From contig JADFPM010000136.1 in assembly GCA_022562335.1 (NCBI GenBank), positions 1 to 7,297 on the forward strand: a stretch of DNA of 7,297 bases. Reading direction: 5' to 3'. This DNA comes from Chloroflexota bacterium. Lineage in GTDB: Bacteria > Chloroflexota > Dehalococcoidia > Lucifugimonadales > UBA3495. The notes under the pieces were generated by a model that was given only the letters and a program-made list of their open reading frames with translations, was not told the DNA's origin and did no database searches. Both the position numbers and the translations under genes were made by a program. This document shows positions 1-5,620 of this stretch, piece after piece (positions within the stretch are counted from its first letter, which is position 1; every line of letters starts with the position of its first letter).

Positions 1-17
1 CTTCCTCCTGGTTTTTT
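1..17 (+). terminator. Possible 3' half of a rho-independent terminator cut by the window edge
   Basis: The window opens with CTTCCTCCTGG followed directly by six T. This is what the descending arm and U-tract of an intrinsic terminator look like. The ascending arm (it would read close to CCAGGAGGAAG) would lie just outside the window, so the hairpin itself cannot be seen. If real, it ends a plus-strand gene to the left of the window. Confidence 0.3.
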
Positions 18-84
18 ATGAATAAGAGTGCTTTTTAGTAGTATACTCGTGGGAAGCCAGCGTTTTACCCACCCCAGATGTTTC

Positions 85-104
85 GCCCCGATCGCAATCG
101 GGGC
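85..104. terminator. Perfect 8-bp stem-loop downstream of the LLM oxidoreductase gene
   Basis: GCCCCGAT (85-92) and ATCGGGGC (97-104) are perfect inverted repeats separated by a 4-nt loop. They lie 29 bp beyond the stop codon of the minus-strand oxidoreductase gene. Position and stability suit a transcript-end hairpin. However, the minus-strand sequence after the stem is GAAACA rather than a T run, so it is not a canonical intrinsic terminator. It may instead stabilise the mRNA 3' end. Confidence 0.35.
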
Positions 105-133
105 TGGCTCAACATGACACCTTCGAGGCTCGG

Positions 134-1021
134 TCAGCCCATGATCTCTTTCAGCCGCCTCATGGCGTCGATGTGTTGGTCCGGGGTGGTGACGCCCTCT
201 CCGGCGGTGCCGGCCGAGAGGTGGGTGGCTCCCAGTTCCTCCCAGGCTTTGGCCTCGGCCAGCCAGTCTTCCGGATTGTTGCCCGCGATCCGTATCCTTC
301 CTTCCATGCCAATCTCCGCCGGGTCCCTGCCGGCCTCTTTGGCGTACTCCCTCACCTTGGAGATCACGTCCCGCCCTTCATGGTCGTGGGGGAACATGGG
401 AAACCAGCCGTCGGCCACCCGGCCGATGCGGCGCAGTACCCTTTCGGTGGGAATGGGAGCGGCCCCGCCGCCGGCGCCCATCCAGATGGGAATGGGCCGT
501 TGCACCGGCAGTGGATTGATGCCGGCATGGCTGATCTTGTGAAAACGGCCTTCGAAGTCCACCACGTCCTGGGTCCACAACTGGCGCAGGACCGTGATTT
601 GCTCCTCGCAACGCCGGCCCCTGGTGTGGAAATCCTGCCCCAACGCCTCGTATTCCACCGGGTTCCAACCCACGCCGATGCCCAGGCGCAGCCTTCCGCC
701 GCTGAGGATATCCACCTCGGCCGCCTGCTTGGCCACCAGCGCCGTCTGCCTTTGGGGAAGGATCAGGATGCCGGTGACCAACTTGATCTTGCTGGTGATG
801 CCGGCCAGGTACCCCATGAATGTGAAAGGCTCGTGGAGATGGCTCTGGTAGGTGTAGGGAAACCGGGTGACCTCGGGATGGTGCTGGGGGTCCGCCCCAA
901 GCACGTGGTCCAAGATTCGAACGTGGGTATACCCTAAACCCTCGGCCGCCTGAACGAAGTCCCGCACCGCCGGCAGGTCGGCGCCAAGCTCCACCATGGG
1001 CAACGTGACTCCCAGTTCCAT
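134..1021 (-). CDS. LLM class oxidoreductase, probably F420-dependent
   Basis: This 295-residue protein belongs to the luciferase-like monooxygenase (bacterial luciferase/F420 TIM-barrel) superfamily and has the usual full length. Members pass electrons between reduced flavin or coenzyme F420 and an organic substrate; the substrate here cannot be read from sequence. Visible family blocks are an early LDHV (37-40), the long central stretch from TGILILPQRQ through LSGGRLRLGIGVGW to PVEYEALG (83-128), RRCEEQITVLRQLW (136-149), PIPIWMGAGGG (176-186) and RIGRVADGWFP (198-208). The central block is typical of the actinobacterial and Chloroflexota F420 subfamilies. The start at 1021 is chosen because AAAGGAG (plus-strand 1028-1034) sits six bases before that ATG. 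An in-frame upstream start at 1063 would add 14 residues unlike the family. It lies 150 bp downstream of a VOC gene on the same strand and may be co-transcribed with it. F420 versus FMN use is inferred. Confidence 0.94.
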   Translation of the reverse strand: MELGVTLPMVELGADLPAVRDFVQAAEGLGYTHVRILDHVLGADPQHHPEVTRFPYTYQSHLHEPFTFMGYLAGITSKIKLVTGILILPQRQTALVAKQAAEVDILSGGRLRLGIGVGWNPVEYEALGQDFHTRGRRCEEQITVLRQLWTQDVVDFEGRFHKISHAGINPLPVQRPIPIWMGAGGGAAPIPTERVLRRIGRVADGWFPMFPHDHEGRDVISKVREYAKEAGRDPAEIGMEGRIRIAGNNPEDWLAEAKAWEELGATHLSAGTAGEGVTTPDQHIDAMRRLKEIMG

Positions 1022-1171
1022 GACATGCTCCTTTGGGGAAGGTCTAGACAGGCTCAGACCCACCGCACCCTGAGGTTGGGATGGGCGCCGCGTATTAGAA
1101 CCATGGCGGCAGGGACCCGGCCACCATCAAATGACTAAAACCGGCTAAAACTCTTTCGGCCGAGAAACGGG

Positions 1172-1672
1172 CTAGCTGGAAGAGGCCACGGGCTTGGCCA
1201 TCTCCTCGTCCCAGGGGCCTGGGAAAAGGCCGTTGCCCAAGACATCGCTGGCGAACAGGTTCTCCTCTCGGGGCCATTCGCTGCGGGGCAACTCGTAACC
1301 CACCTCGACGCCGTTGCCGTCGGGGTCTTTGAGGTAAATCCCGATGGACACGCCGTGGTCACCCACCCGTTCTATCGCCACGCCCTTTTCTTTCAGGCGA
1401 AGGTAAAATTCCTTCAAATCGTCCAGGCTGTGCATCATCCAGGCCATGTGGTTCAGTCCCACCTGTCCCCTCTGCGGTCCGGCTGCGTCATCGCCGACCT
1501 CCACCAGGGCTATCTCGTGGGATTGCTCGATGTCGGCCGACATGAAGGCGGCGTTGCCCGGACGATACCCGTAGGTATGCAGACCCAGGATGTCCTCATA
1601 CCACTTCTGGGAACGCTCCATGTTTCGCACGAATATATTGATGTGTCCGAGAAACTTAGGCGTGTAACCCAT
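1172..1672 (-). CDS. VOC family protein with an extradiol dioxygenase-type metal site
   Basis: A 166-residue protein of the vicinal oxygen chelate superfamily (glyoxalase/bleomycin resistance/type I extradiol dioxygenase fold), containing a single pair of beta-alpha-beta-beta-beta modules. The N-terminal half has GHINIFVRNMERSQKWYEDI (9-28), the standard opening. Likely metal ligands are His10, His75 (in GLNHMAW) and Glu123 (in DPDGNGVEV). Residues 104-123, running from GDH through IYLKDPDGNG to Glu123, fit the extradiol ring-cleavage dioxygenase signature as I remember it (G-x-H-x5-[LIVMF]-Y-x2-D-P-x-G-x3-E). That favours ring cleavage or a related dioxygenase over glyoxalase I. The start at 1672 is set by GGGAGG (plus-strand 1678-1683) five bases upstream. 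The in-frame ATG at 1696 lacks such a site. The tail after about residue 130 is poorly conserved and looks flexible. Substrate unknown. The downstream LLM oxidoreductase suggests a shared catabolic task, but that is inference. Confidence 0.93.
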   Translation of the reverse strand: MGYTPKFLGHINIFVRNMERSQKWYEDILGLHTYGYRPGNAAFMSADIEQSHEIALVEVGDDAAGPQRGQVGLNHMAWMMHSLDDLKEFYLRLKEKGVAIERVGDHGVSIGIYLKDPDGNGVEVGYELPRSEWPREENLFASDVLGNGLFPGPWDEEMAKPVASSS

Positions 1673-2026
1673 CTTTTCCTCCCTTGGGCGATACATTGCC
1701 GGCTGATTTGTTAATTCCGCTCACACTACCACGCCCGGACTGGCCCACGCAAGCGATCTGGGCCGCGGAGGTCCTCACACGAATACCGGCTTTGATGGCG
1801 CCCTGGCCCGGTTTCGCAAGTAACGCTCCCTTCCCCAAATCCAGCCGCCTCATGTTAAAATAATCTCCGCCTTAAGAGTCGCCCAGTAGAGACAGTCAGT
1901 AGAGACGGCCTGGAAAATCTCGGCGGCCTACTTACTCGGGAAAACCTTCTCCAGGGAGAAGCGTCCGGCGCAAAAGGCAACCACCATCGGGATGAGACCT
2001 CCGGCGAATTCCCATCACACCTTCAC
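1673..2026. other. Intergenic region between the divergent VOC gene and tRNA-Lys
   Basis: About 350 bp with no supported gene. A 65-codon open frame on the minus strand (1656-1853) lacks a good ribosome site and recognisable content, so I regard it as chance. The region should hold the promoters for the leftward VOC gene and the rightward tRNA, but I see no convincing -35/-10 pair for either. A 10-bp unit, CAGTAGAGAC, occurs twice (1884-1893 and 1897-1906) with a 13-bp period. This is too short to interpret. Confidence 0.5.
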
Positions 2027-2102
2027 GGGTCGTTAGCTCAGCTGGTAGAGCACCGGACTTTTAATCCGGTTGTCGCGGGTTCGACCCCCGCACGACCCAC
2101 CA
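2027..2102 (+). tRNA. trnK: tRNA-Lys (anticodon UUU), CCA encoded
   Basis: A complete cloverleaf can be drawn with no mismatches. The acceptor stem is GGGTCGT (2027-2033) with ACGACCC (2092-2098). The D arm is GCTC/GAGC (2036-2039, 2048-2051). The anticodon stem is CCGGA/TCCGG (2053-2057, 2065-2069) around the loop CTTTTAA, so the anticodon is TTT (2060-2062). The T arm is GCGGG/CCCGC (2075-2079, 2087-2091) with loop TTCGACC. The discriminator is A (2099) and the 3' CCA is encoded (2100-2102). It reads AAA/AAG lysine codons. A short T5 run (2104-2108) follows and may help end transcription. The methyltransferase begins about 50 bp downstream. Confidence 0.98.
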
Positions 2103-2154
2103 CTTTTTAGGCATGGAATTAGGCCCCACCGGCATTCCGGGAAGAAATATCGTC

Positions 2155-2817
2155 ATGACCGATCAGTCTAGAGAGTCCAAATACCGGTCTCCCACGGACC
2201 TTCATAACCAGGGCTGGGAAGGTCAGGGTTTCAACTGGGAGCATCCTTGGACCCCGAAAAAGAAGCGCCTAGCCCTGGAATCTCTTAAGGAGTTGGGCCA
2301 GCCGGAAACCGTCCGAATCCTGGATTACGGGTGCGGCGACGCCGTAATGGTCCAAGCCTTTCATGATGCCGGGTACCAGGTCGAGGGGACCGACATCTCC
2401 GAAGTCGTGATAAACAGCAACAAAGAAAAACTCCCCCACCTGAACTTCAAGTTGACGTCTCCTGATTCGTTGGCTCCTTACTCAGATGGGAGCTTTGATG
2501 CGATATTTTGCTCCGAAGTCATCGAACACCTATACGATGTCAATTTCGTATTCAGCGACTTCAATCGGCTTTTACGGCCCGGCGGCCAGTTGATGCTGAC
2601 CACTCCTTACCACGGCCTGGTGAAGAACCTGATAATCGCACTTTTTTTCTTCGAAGCCCACTATCGGCCCACCTGGCAACACATCAGGTTCTTCACTAAA
2701 AAATCCCTGACCCAAGTTTGCCTGGACCACCAATTCACCCCTAAAAAATGGGGTAGGGAAGGCAGGATAGGTCCTCTGGCCCGGTCGTTCTTCCTGACTT
2801 GCCAAAAAACCGGCTAA
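2155..2817 (+). CDS. Class I SAM-dependent methyltransferase (UbiG/Methyltransf_11-like)
   Basis: A 220-residue Rossmann-fold methyltransferase that would transfer a methyl group from S-adenosylmethionine to an unknown small-molecule or glycan acceptor in the cytoplasm. Motif I is VRILDYGCGDA (53-63). The acidic residue that binds the SAM ribose is Asp80 (in EGTDIS). Motif II is FDAIFCSEVIEHL (114-126) and motif III is LLRPGGQLMLTTP (139-151). These are in the right order and spacing. The C-terminal part carries HIRFFTKKSL (176-185), a feature common in methyltransferases linked to surface polysaccharide or lipid biosynthesis. I prefer the ATG at 2155 because GGGAAG lies about ten bases upstream. 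The in-frame ATG at 2113 would add 14 residues, sits almost on the tRNA end and has no ribosome site. The gene lies between tRNA-Lys and rpiA, with about 240 bp before rpiA. Substrate cannot be stated. Confidence 0.92.
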   Translation: MTDQSRESKYRSPTDLHNQGWEGQGFNWEHPWTPKKKRLALESLKELGQPETVRILDYGCGDAVMVQAFHDAGYQVEGTDISEVVINSNKEKLPHLNFKLTSPDSLAPYSDGSFDAIFCSEVIEHLYDVNFVFSDFNRLLRPGGQLMLTTPYHGLVKNLIIALFFFEAHYRPTWQHIRFFTKKSLTQVCLDHQFTPKKWGREGRIGPLARSFFLTCQKTG

Positions 2818-3056
2818 GGACCCCAGTGCGTCTCACGCAGGCATTGCGCCCGATGGCGGACTGCCGGCCAGGGGGCCGCGCCGAAGCCGGCGTCCAGCGG
2901 GTCCGGCCCATTTGTCCCATGCCTCGATCTGGCCTTGAAACGCAAGGCGGCTTGGGTTTAGACTCGACGGACCATAGCCTTAAGACCGGACCGCAACAAC
3001 CTGGATTCCACCAGTCAACCTTAATTTCATCGCCCGGTCGCTTTGACGGTGCAGCA

Positions 3057-3767
3057 TTGAGTCAAGGGAATAATACAGAAGCCGCGAAACGAGCGGCCGG
3101 GGTCCAGGCGGCCCAGATGGCCCGCTCCGGATGGGTCATTGGGTTGGGCACGGGCTCAACAGCCTATTACGCCGTGGAAGAGCTGGGCCGCTTGATGCGG
3201 GAAGAAGGCTTGCTAATAGCGGGGGTCCCCACCTCCCACGCGTCGGAAATGCTGGCAAGAACCAATGGTATTCCCATAAAAACCCTGGACGACGTGGAGC
3301 GGATCGACCTGGCAATAGACGGAGCCGACCAGGTGGACGGCGGCAAGAACCTCATCAAAGGCCTGGGCGGCGCCCACACCCGGGAGAAGATCGTGGCTTC
3401 CTTTGCCGACCTGTTCGTGGTGGTGGTGGACGATAGCAAATTGGCCAGCCGGTTGGGCCTGGGCGTCCCGGTCCCTTTGGAAGTGATCTCGCTGGCAGTA
3501 CCGGCGGTGACCCGCCGGGTGCAAAAATTGGGCGGCCAAACGCGGCTTCGCATGGCCCATCCCGCCCAGGCTCACGGCGGACCGTTTATCACCGATCAGG
3601 GGAATTTCTTGATGGACGCGTCATTCGACGAGATTCCCGACCCACGTTCCATGGAGCGGGAGCTCAACCTGATCCCCGGGGTCGTGGACAACGGCCTGTT
3701 TACCCAAATAGCCGCCACAATTCTGGTAGGCTCAGGAAAAGATGGTTCGGTGAGTATCATCGAATAG
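3057..3767 (+). CDS. rpiA: Ribose-5-phosphate isomerase A
   Basis: Interconverts ribose 5-phosphate and ribulose 5-phosphate in the non-oxidative pentose phosphate pathway. With a TTG start at 3057 the protein has 236 residues, normal for RpiA. The phosphate-binding GLGTGSTA is at 29-36. The active-site block contains Asp88, Asp91 (in DGAD), Lys101 (in IKGLGGA) and Glu110 (in TREK), spaced exactly as Asp81, Asp84, Lys94 and Glu103 of the E. coli enzyme. VVVVDDSKL, VPLEVISLA, the ITDQGNFLMD strand and the IPGVVDNGLF motif near the end are also present. The residue after DGAD is Gln where Glu is usual. The frame stays open upstream to 2799 with in-frame ATGs at 2853 and 2919, but that stretch has no RpiA character. 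No strong Shine-Dalgarno precedes 3057, so the start is chosen from family length and conservation. The next in-frame ATG (residue 21) would remove the first helix. Confidence 0.95.
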   Translation: MSQGNNTEAAKRAAGVQAAQMARSGWVIGLGTGSTAYYAVEELGRLMREEGLLIAGVPTSHASEMLARTNGIPIKTLDDVERIDLAIDGADQVDGGKNLIKGLGGAHTREKIVASFADLFVVVVDDSKLASRLGLGVPVPLEVISLAVPAVTRRVQKLGGQTRLRMAHPAQAHGGPFITDQGNFLMDASFDEIPDPRSMERELNLIPGVVDNGLFTQIAATILVGSGKDGSVSIIE

Positions 3768-3808
3768 GCGATCTGTTGGCCTTCTTCGGCAAGAATCGAA
3801 CCGTCCCT

Positions 3809-4064
3809 CTATTCCACTTTTTCAAATGTTATCGCCAGGGCTCGATACTCCCCTTCACGTGTGTTCGAGGAAACACCAAGGAGATGGCCGTTAGGGGAAA
3901 GAGAGAGGGCCAAGGGGTTTGACTCGATCTAACATGCCAAGCCGGCCAGAGATTCCTTGTTTAACCCATTTTAAGACAAAAATTGTGGCGTAAATGGGAA
4001 TTAGGACCAAGGACACCGCAACGAAAATCCCCAGAAAGCACACTGTTGCCAATTTTCGGTTCAA
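3809..4064 (-). pseudogene. Minus-strand relic: membrane-segment peptide plus frame-shifted C-terminal tail
   Basis: Two minus-strand frames give protein-like sequence. From a TTG at 4064 to a TAA at 3891 runs a 57-codon frame with a strongly hydrophobic span of about 28 residues (roughly 5-32, including FLGIFVAVSLVLIPIYATIF) followed by the basic KWVKQG, as in a membrane anchor. In another frame, 3928 down to the TAG at 3809, is a 39-codon open tail containing LALSLSPNGHLLGVSS, reminiscent of a beta-propeller strand. The two could be one gene split by a frameshift near 3900-3930, or a genuine tiny membrane protein beside a fragment. I recognise no family. Confidence 0.3.
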
Positions 4065-4125
4065 ATTTCCACCCCGCGAGCATGATCTTTTGTTGAGAAT
4101 ACCCGCTAGATGTTAGGGCAATCAT

Positions 4126-4183
4126 GGTAGTGCCCCACTAAACCTGGGACCAGTTTCACCTATAATCTGTTGCCAAGCGGTCA
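4126..4183 (+). repeat. 58-bp dispersed repeat, copy 1 (mobile-element-end-like)
   Basis: Aligns without gaps to 6280-6337 in the same orientation, with 44 of 58 identical positions by eye. The core 4137-4156 (ACTAAACCTGGGACCAGTTT) differs at one base. The short gapless block, its position in decayed DNA and its position at the edge of a broken gene in the other copy suggest the terminus of an insertion sequence or similar element. Read on the minus strand, a stop codon (TGA, 4157-4159) occupies the same alignment position as the SWIM gene stop (TAA) in copy 2. Confidence 0.6.
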
Positions 4184-4287
4184 CGGTGCCCCGGAGTCAT
4201 TTCTCGGTGACGACCAGGGTGCGATACCATCGTTTGAGATTCATATTGAGAATATGCGCGGTACGGGTCGGCAGTTTATTCTTTTCT

Positions 4288-4363
4288 TTGACTTGTTGTC
4301 TCTAGGTGACAATAAGTCAAAAGAGGGCCAGGCGTGAAAAAGTGCCCCAGAGACAACAAGTCA
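4288..4363. repeat. Nested inverted repeats around TGACTTGTTGTCTCT
   Basis: TGACTTGTTGTCTCT (4289-4303) and its exact reverse complement (4349-4363) bound a 75-bp segment. The pairing continues imperfectly inward for a few more bases. Inside it, GACAATAAGTCAA (4308-4320) also pairs with 4288-4300 at 12 of 13 positions across a 7-nt loop. The left arm could therefore form either a tight hairpin or a longer one. A further partial copy, GAGACAACA, is at 4505-4513. The pattern fits transposase-binding repeats of an IS end or a small non-autonomous element. A regulatory RNA switch is less likely because no gene follows. Confidence 0.55.
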
Positions 4364-4491
4364 TTAAAATATGGGGGTTTTGACGATAAATCAAAAAGCC
4401 CACCACATACATAAAACGAGGTAGTTTGTGACGAGTACAGTACGGAGAATTGCACGTCCTGCTCTGGCAGTTGTCCGAACTGCCAATGGGT

Positions 4492-4755
4492 TCACATCGT
4501 ACCCGAGACAACATCTGATGGGTGTGGAAAAGTGGACCAGCAACTGGCGTAGCTCCTCAACGCACCTCGCTGGGGCTTTGGAGCGTCTTCAACATCCCCA
4601 GTAATGGAATCCCAAATCAAACCGACCTTCTGGGATGCCTCGAAATTAATCCTAGATCCTTTGAGTGGGATCGCACTGAGCTGTAATACGGGTTCCCAAA
4701 TTGTTTCCTGATTTTCTGTGGCCGTTTCAATACTCGCTGGACCGTTGTGTGACAT
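4492..4755 (-). pseudogene. Unrecognised minus-strand ORF, probably frame-shifted near its end
   Basis: An 87-codon ATG-started frame whose first 60 or so residues look like real protein (INFEASQKVGLIWDSITGDV at about 36-55) but match no family I know. The ribosome site is weak. Its last 27 residues look random. Shifting frame at about 4560-4575 recovers a natural-looking EELRQLLVHFSTP (4520-4558), and that frame stays open to a TGA at 4391-4393. The simplest reading is a small gene damaged by one indel, with its end running into the GAGACAACA repeat at 4505. A chance ORF remains possible. Confidence 0.3.
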
Positions 4756-4774
4756 TTTTGCTTCATCATTCTAA

Positions 4775-4891
4775 CTAAAATGTCCGTTCACCACAGGATT
4801 CCCCTAGAGATTCGTCGGCGAATGCGTAATCTTGAGATGGCACACCGATAATGGTTACGGCCTCCCAATCGGGCGACGTTGCCGCATCAAC
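4775..4891 (-). pseudogene. Short minus-strand coding remnant without a start
   Basis: Thirty-eight open codons between two TAG stops, with no start codon, include DWEAVTIIGVPSQDYAFADE. The alternating hydrophobic run and absence of low-complexity sequence look like decayed coding DNA. The stop lies 19 bp before the ATG of the next minus-strand frame (4755), so the two may once have been an operon or one gene. No family recognised. Confidence 0.25.
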
Positions 4892-4922
4892 CTAATTCGT
4901 GATCTCCCCTTTTCCGTTCAGT

Positions 4923-5023
4923 GTTGATCTCTAGGCGGTCCGAAGAATAACTTTACAGTTAGCTTTTTATCAGGGGCTAAACTGGTCCGCCCACCCTGTT
5001 ATTCTTCGCTTGTCGTTGATCTC
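4923..5023. repeat. Small palindromic element with 9-bp flanking direct repeats (MITE-like)
   Basis: GTTGATCTC occurs at 4923-4931 and again at 5015-5023. Between them, CGAAGAATAAC (4941-4951) is exactly inverted at 4998-5008. Further in, CAGTTAGC (4956-4963) is imperfectly inverted by GCTAAACTG (4976-4984). The 83 bp enclosed is the size and shape of a miniature inverted-repeat element with a 9-bp target duplication. The inverted repeats do not begin exactly at the direct repeats, so this may be coincidence or an eroded element. Confidence 0.4.
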
Positions 5024-5177
5024 AATAAATAAGGCGATTTCTTCCTGATCCCCGCCCAATGGTCCTCCAATTCCAATCTGCCGCGCTCAGAGCTTGTGAA
5101 GAAATAGGCCTCCAAGGTCTCGTATGGTGGGAAGGTACAAGGGAAAATAGATGAAACCGGTGTTTGGGTGGGGAGAG

Positions 5178-5360
5178 ATGACTGAACCGACGCTGGTTGA
5201 ACTGCCGCCAACCGAGGAGCGGGCGCCTGCTCGGCCGACCCTTCCCGAGGAGGTTCGGGTGTTCAAGCCCAACCGGCAACAGCTCGAGTGGCTGCCCCGG
5301 GACCTGGATGGGGCGGTGGCCGAAGACCACCCGGCGCCGTCTATCTGGGGCGTGTTGGAC
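5178..5360 (+). pseudogene. IS1182-like transposase, N-terminal fragment
   Basis: Sixty-one residues before a TGA at 5361. The segment from FKPNRQQLEWLPRDLD (29-44) through EDHPAPSIWGVLD (49-61) has the N-terminal pattern of IS1182/IS5-type DDE transposases: P-N-R-x-Q, a hydrophobic stretch, then the invariant-looking D-H-P-A before a helix. The catalytic domain (about 400 more residues) is absent. Either the ATG at 5178 or one at 5151, preceded by AAGGGA, could be the original start. At about 5350-5362 the sequence passes into a thiamine-diphosphate enzyme scrap, so the 3' part was lost by deletion or recombination. Family assignment rests on motif memory only. Confidence 0.6.
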
Positions 5361-5569
5361 TGAGAGGTGATAGCGCAATGTATCTGAAAGCTATCGACCA
5401 GTCTGACATAATCTTCGTCTGAGCGAGGAACGAAGCCGCGGCTCCCATGATTGCCGAATCATATGTCCGCGTAAAGCAGTCGATTGGGGTCGTATGCACT
5501 ACCAGCGGTCTTGGTTCCACCAACGCTGTGCCTGGCTTGGCCGAAGCCAGGATCGACACCGCCGCCGGG
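5348..5569 (+). pseudogene. Thiamine-diphosphate enzyme (acetolactate synthase-like), N-terminal fragment
   Basis: In one frame the codons from 5348 give GLRGDSAMYLKAIDQSD, a stop (TGA, 5420-5422), then ARNEAAAPMIAESYVRV (5423-5473) and GVVCTTSGLGSTNAVPGLAE (5486-5545). This is the N-terminal pyrimidine-binding domain of the acetolactate synthase/TPP superfamily. The segment R-x-E-x-A-A-x-M-A-E-x-Y-x-R-V carries the glutamate that activates the cofactor. The T-S-G-x-G-x-T-N-x-V-x-G-L-A-E motif follows. Only about 70 of the usual 550 residues remain, with one nonsense codon, so it cannot function. It is fused on the left to a transposase fragment and followed after about 50 bp by an epimerase relic on the same strand. 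Confidence 0.75.
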
Positions 5570-5620
5570 CAAAACAGGCTAATTTGCCCTGCGGTCCCAT
5601 GGGGTAGGAAACAAAAACTC

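Larger units (their letters stand above)
3768..5150. other. Gene-poor, decayed region with mobile-element-like repeats
   Basis: Nearly 1.4 kb after rpiA with no intact gene I can defend. It holds minus-strand patches of protein-like sequence that are interrupted by stops or change frame (about 3809-4064, 4391-4755 and 4775-4891). It also holds three separate repeat structures (4126-4183, 4288-4363 and 4923-5023), each entered separately. Base composition is noticeably more AT-rich than in the flanking genes. The picture is of old insertions and gene relics. Confidence 0.6.

Noticed and set aside
42..47. TATACT as a possible -10 promoter box
   Set aside because: No acceptable -35 element 16-18 bp upstream and no plus-strand gene follows it.
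173..937. Long plus-strand open frame of 254 codons
   Set aside because: It lies opposite the well-supported LLM oxidoreductase gene. Its composition (Gly/Pro/His/Arg-rich) is that of an antisense shadow in high-GC coding DNA.
1656..1853. 65-codon minus-strand frame upstream of the VOC gene
   Set aside because: No ribosome site, no recognisable content, and it overlaps the start of the VOC gene whose own start is well defined.
1884..1906. CAGTAGAGAC repeated twice with 13-bp spacing, considered as an operator or start of an array
   Set aside because: Only two copies, short, and not symmetrical. Too likely by chance, and no repeat array follows.
2934..2963. TTGAAA with a T/A-rich hexamer 17 bp downstream as an rpiA promoter
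   Set aside because: The downstream hexamer (TTAGAC) matches the -10 consensus poorly. Promoter calls in this GC range are unreliable.
3167..3575. Minus-strand frames of 120-128 codons inside rpiA
   Set aside because: Antisense shadows of rpiA with Ser/Arg/Thr-rich sequence and no family features.
4317..4514. 65-codon minus-strand frame over the inverted repeats
   Set aside because: Cys-rich, random-looking translation that runs through the repeat structure. A different frame over the same DNA looks more protein-like.
4999..5211. 70-codon minus-strand frame ending in a plausible peptide (SERGRLELEDHWAGIRKK)
   Set aside because: Its first half is antisense to the transposase fragment and its stop falls in the 4998-5008 inverted repeat. 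The last 40 residues could be another relic, but the evidence was too thin to annotate.
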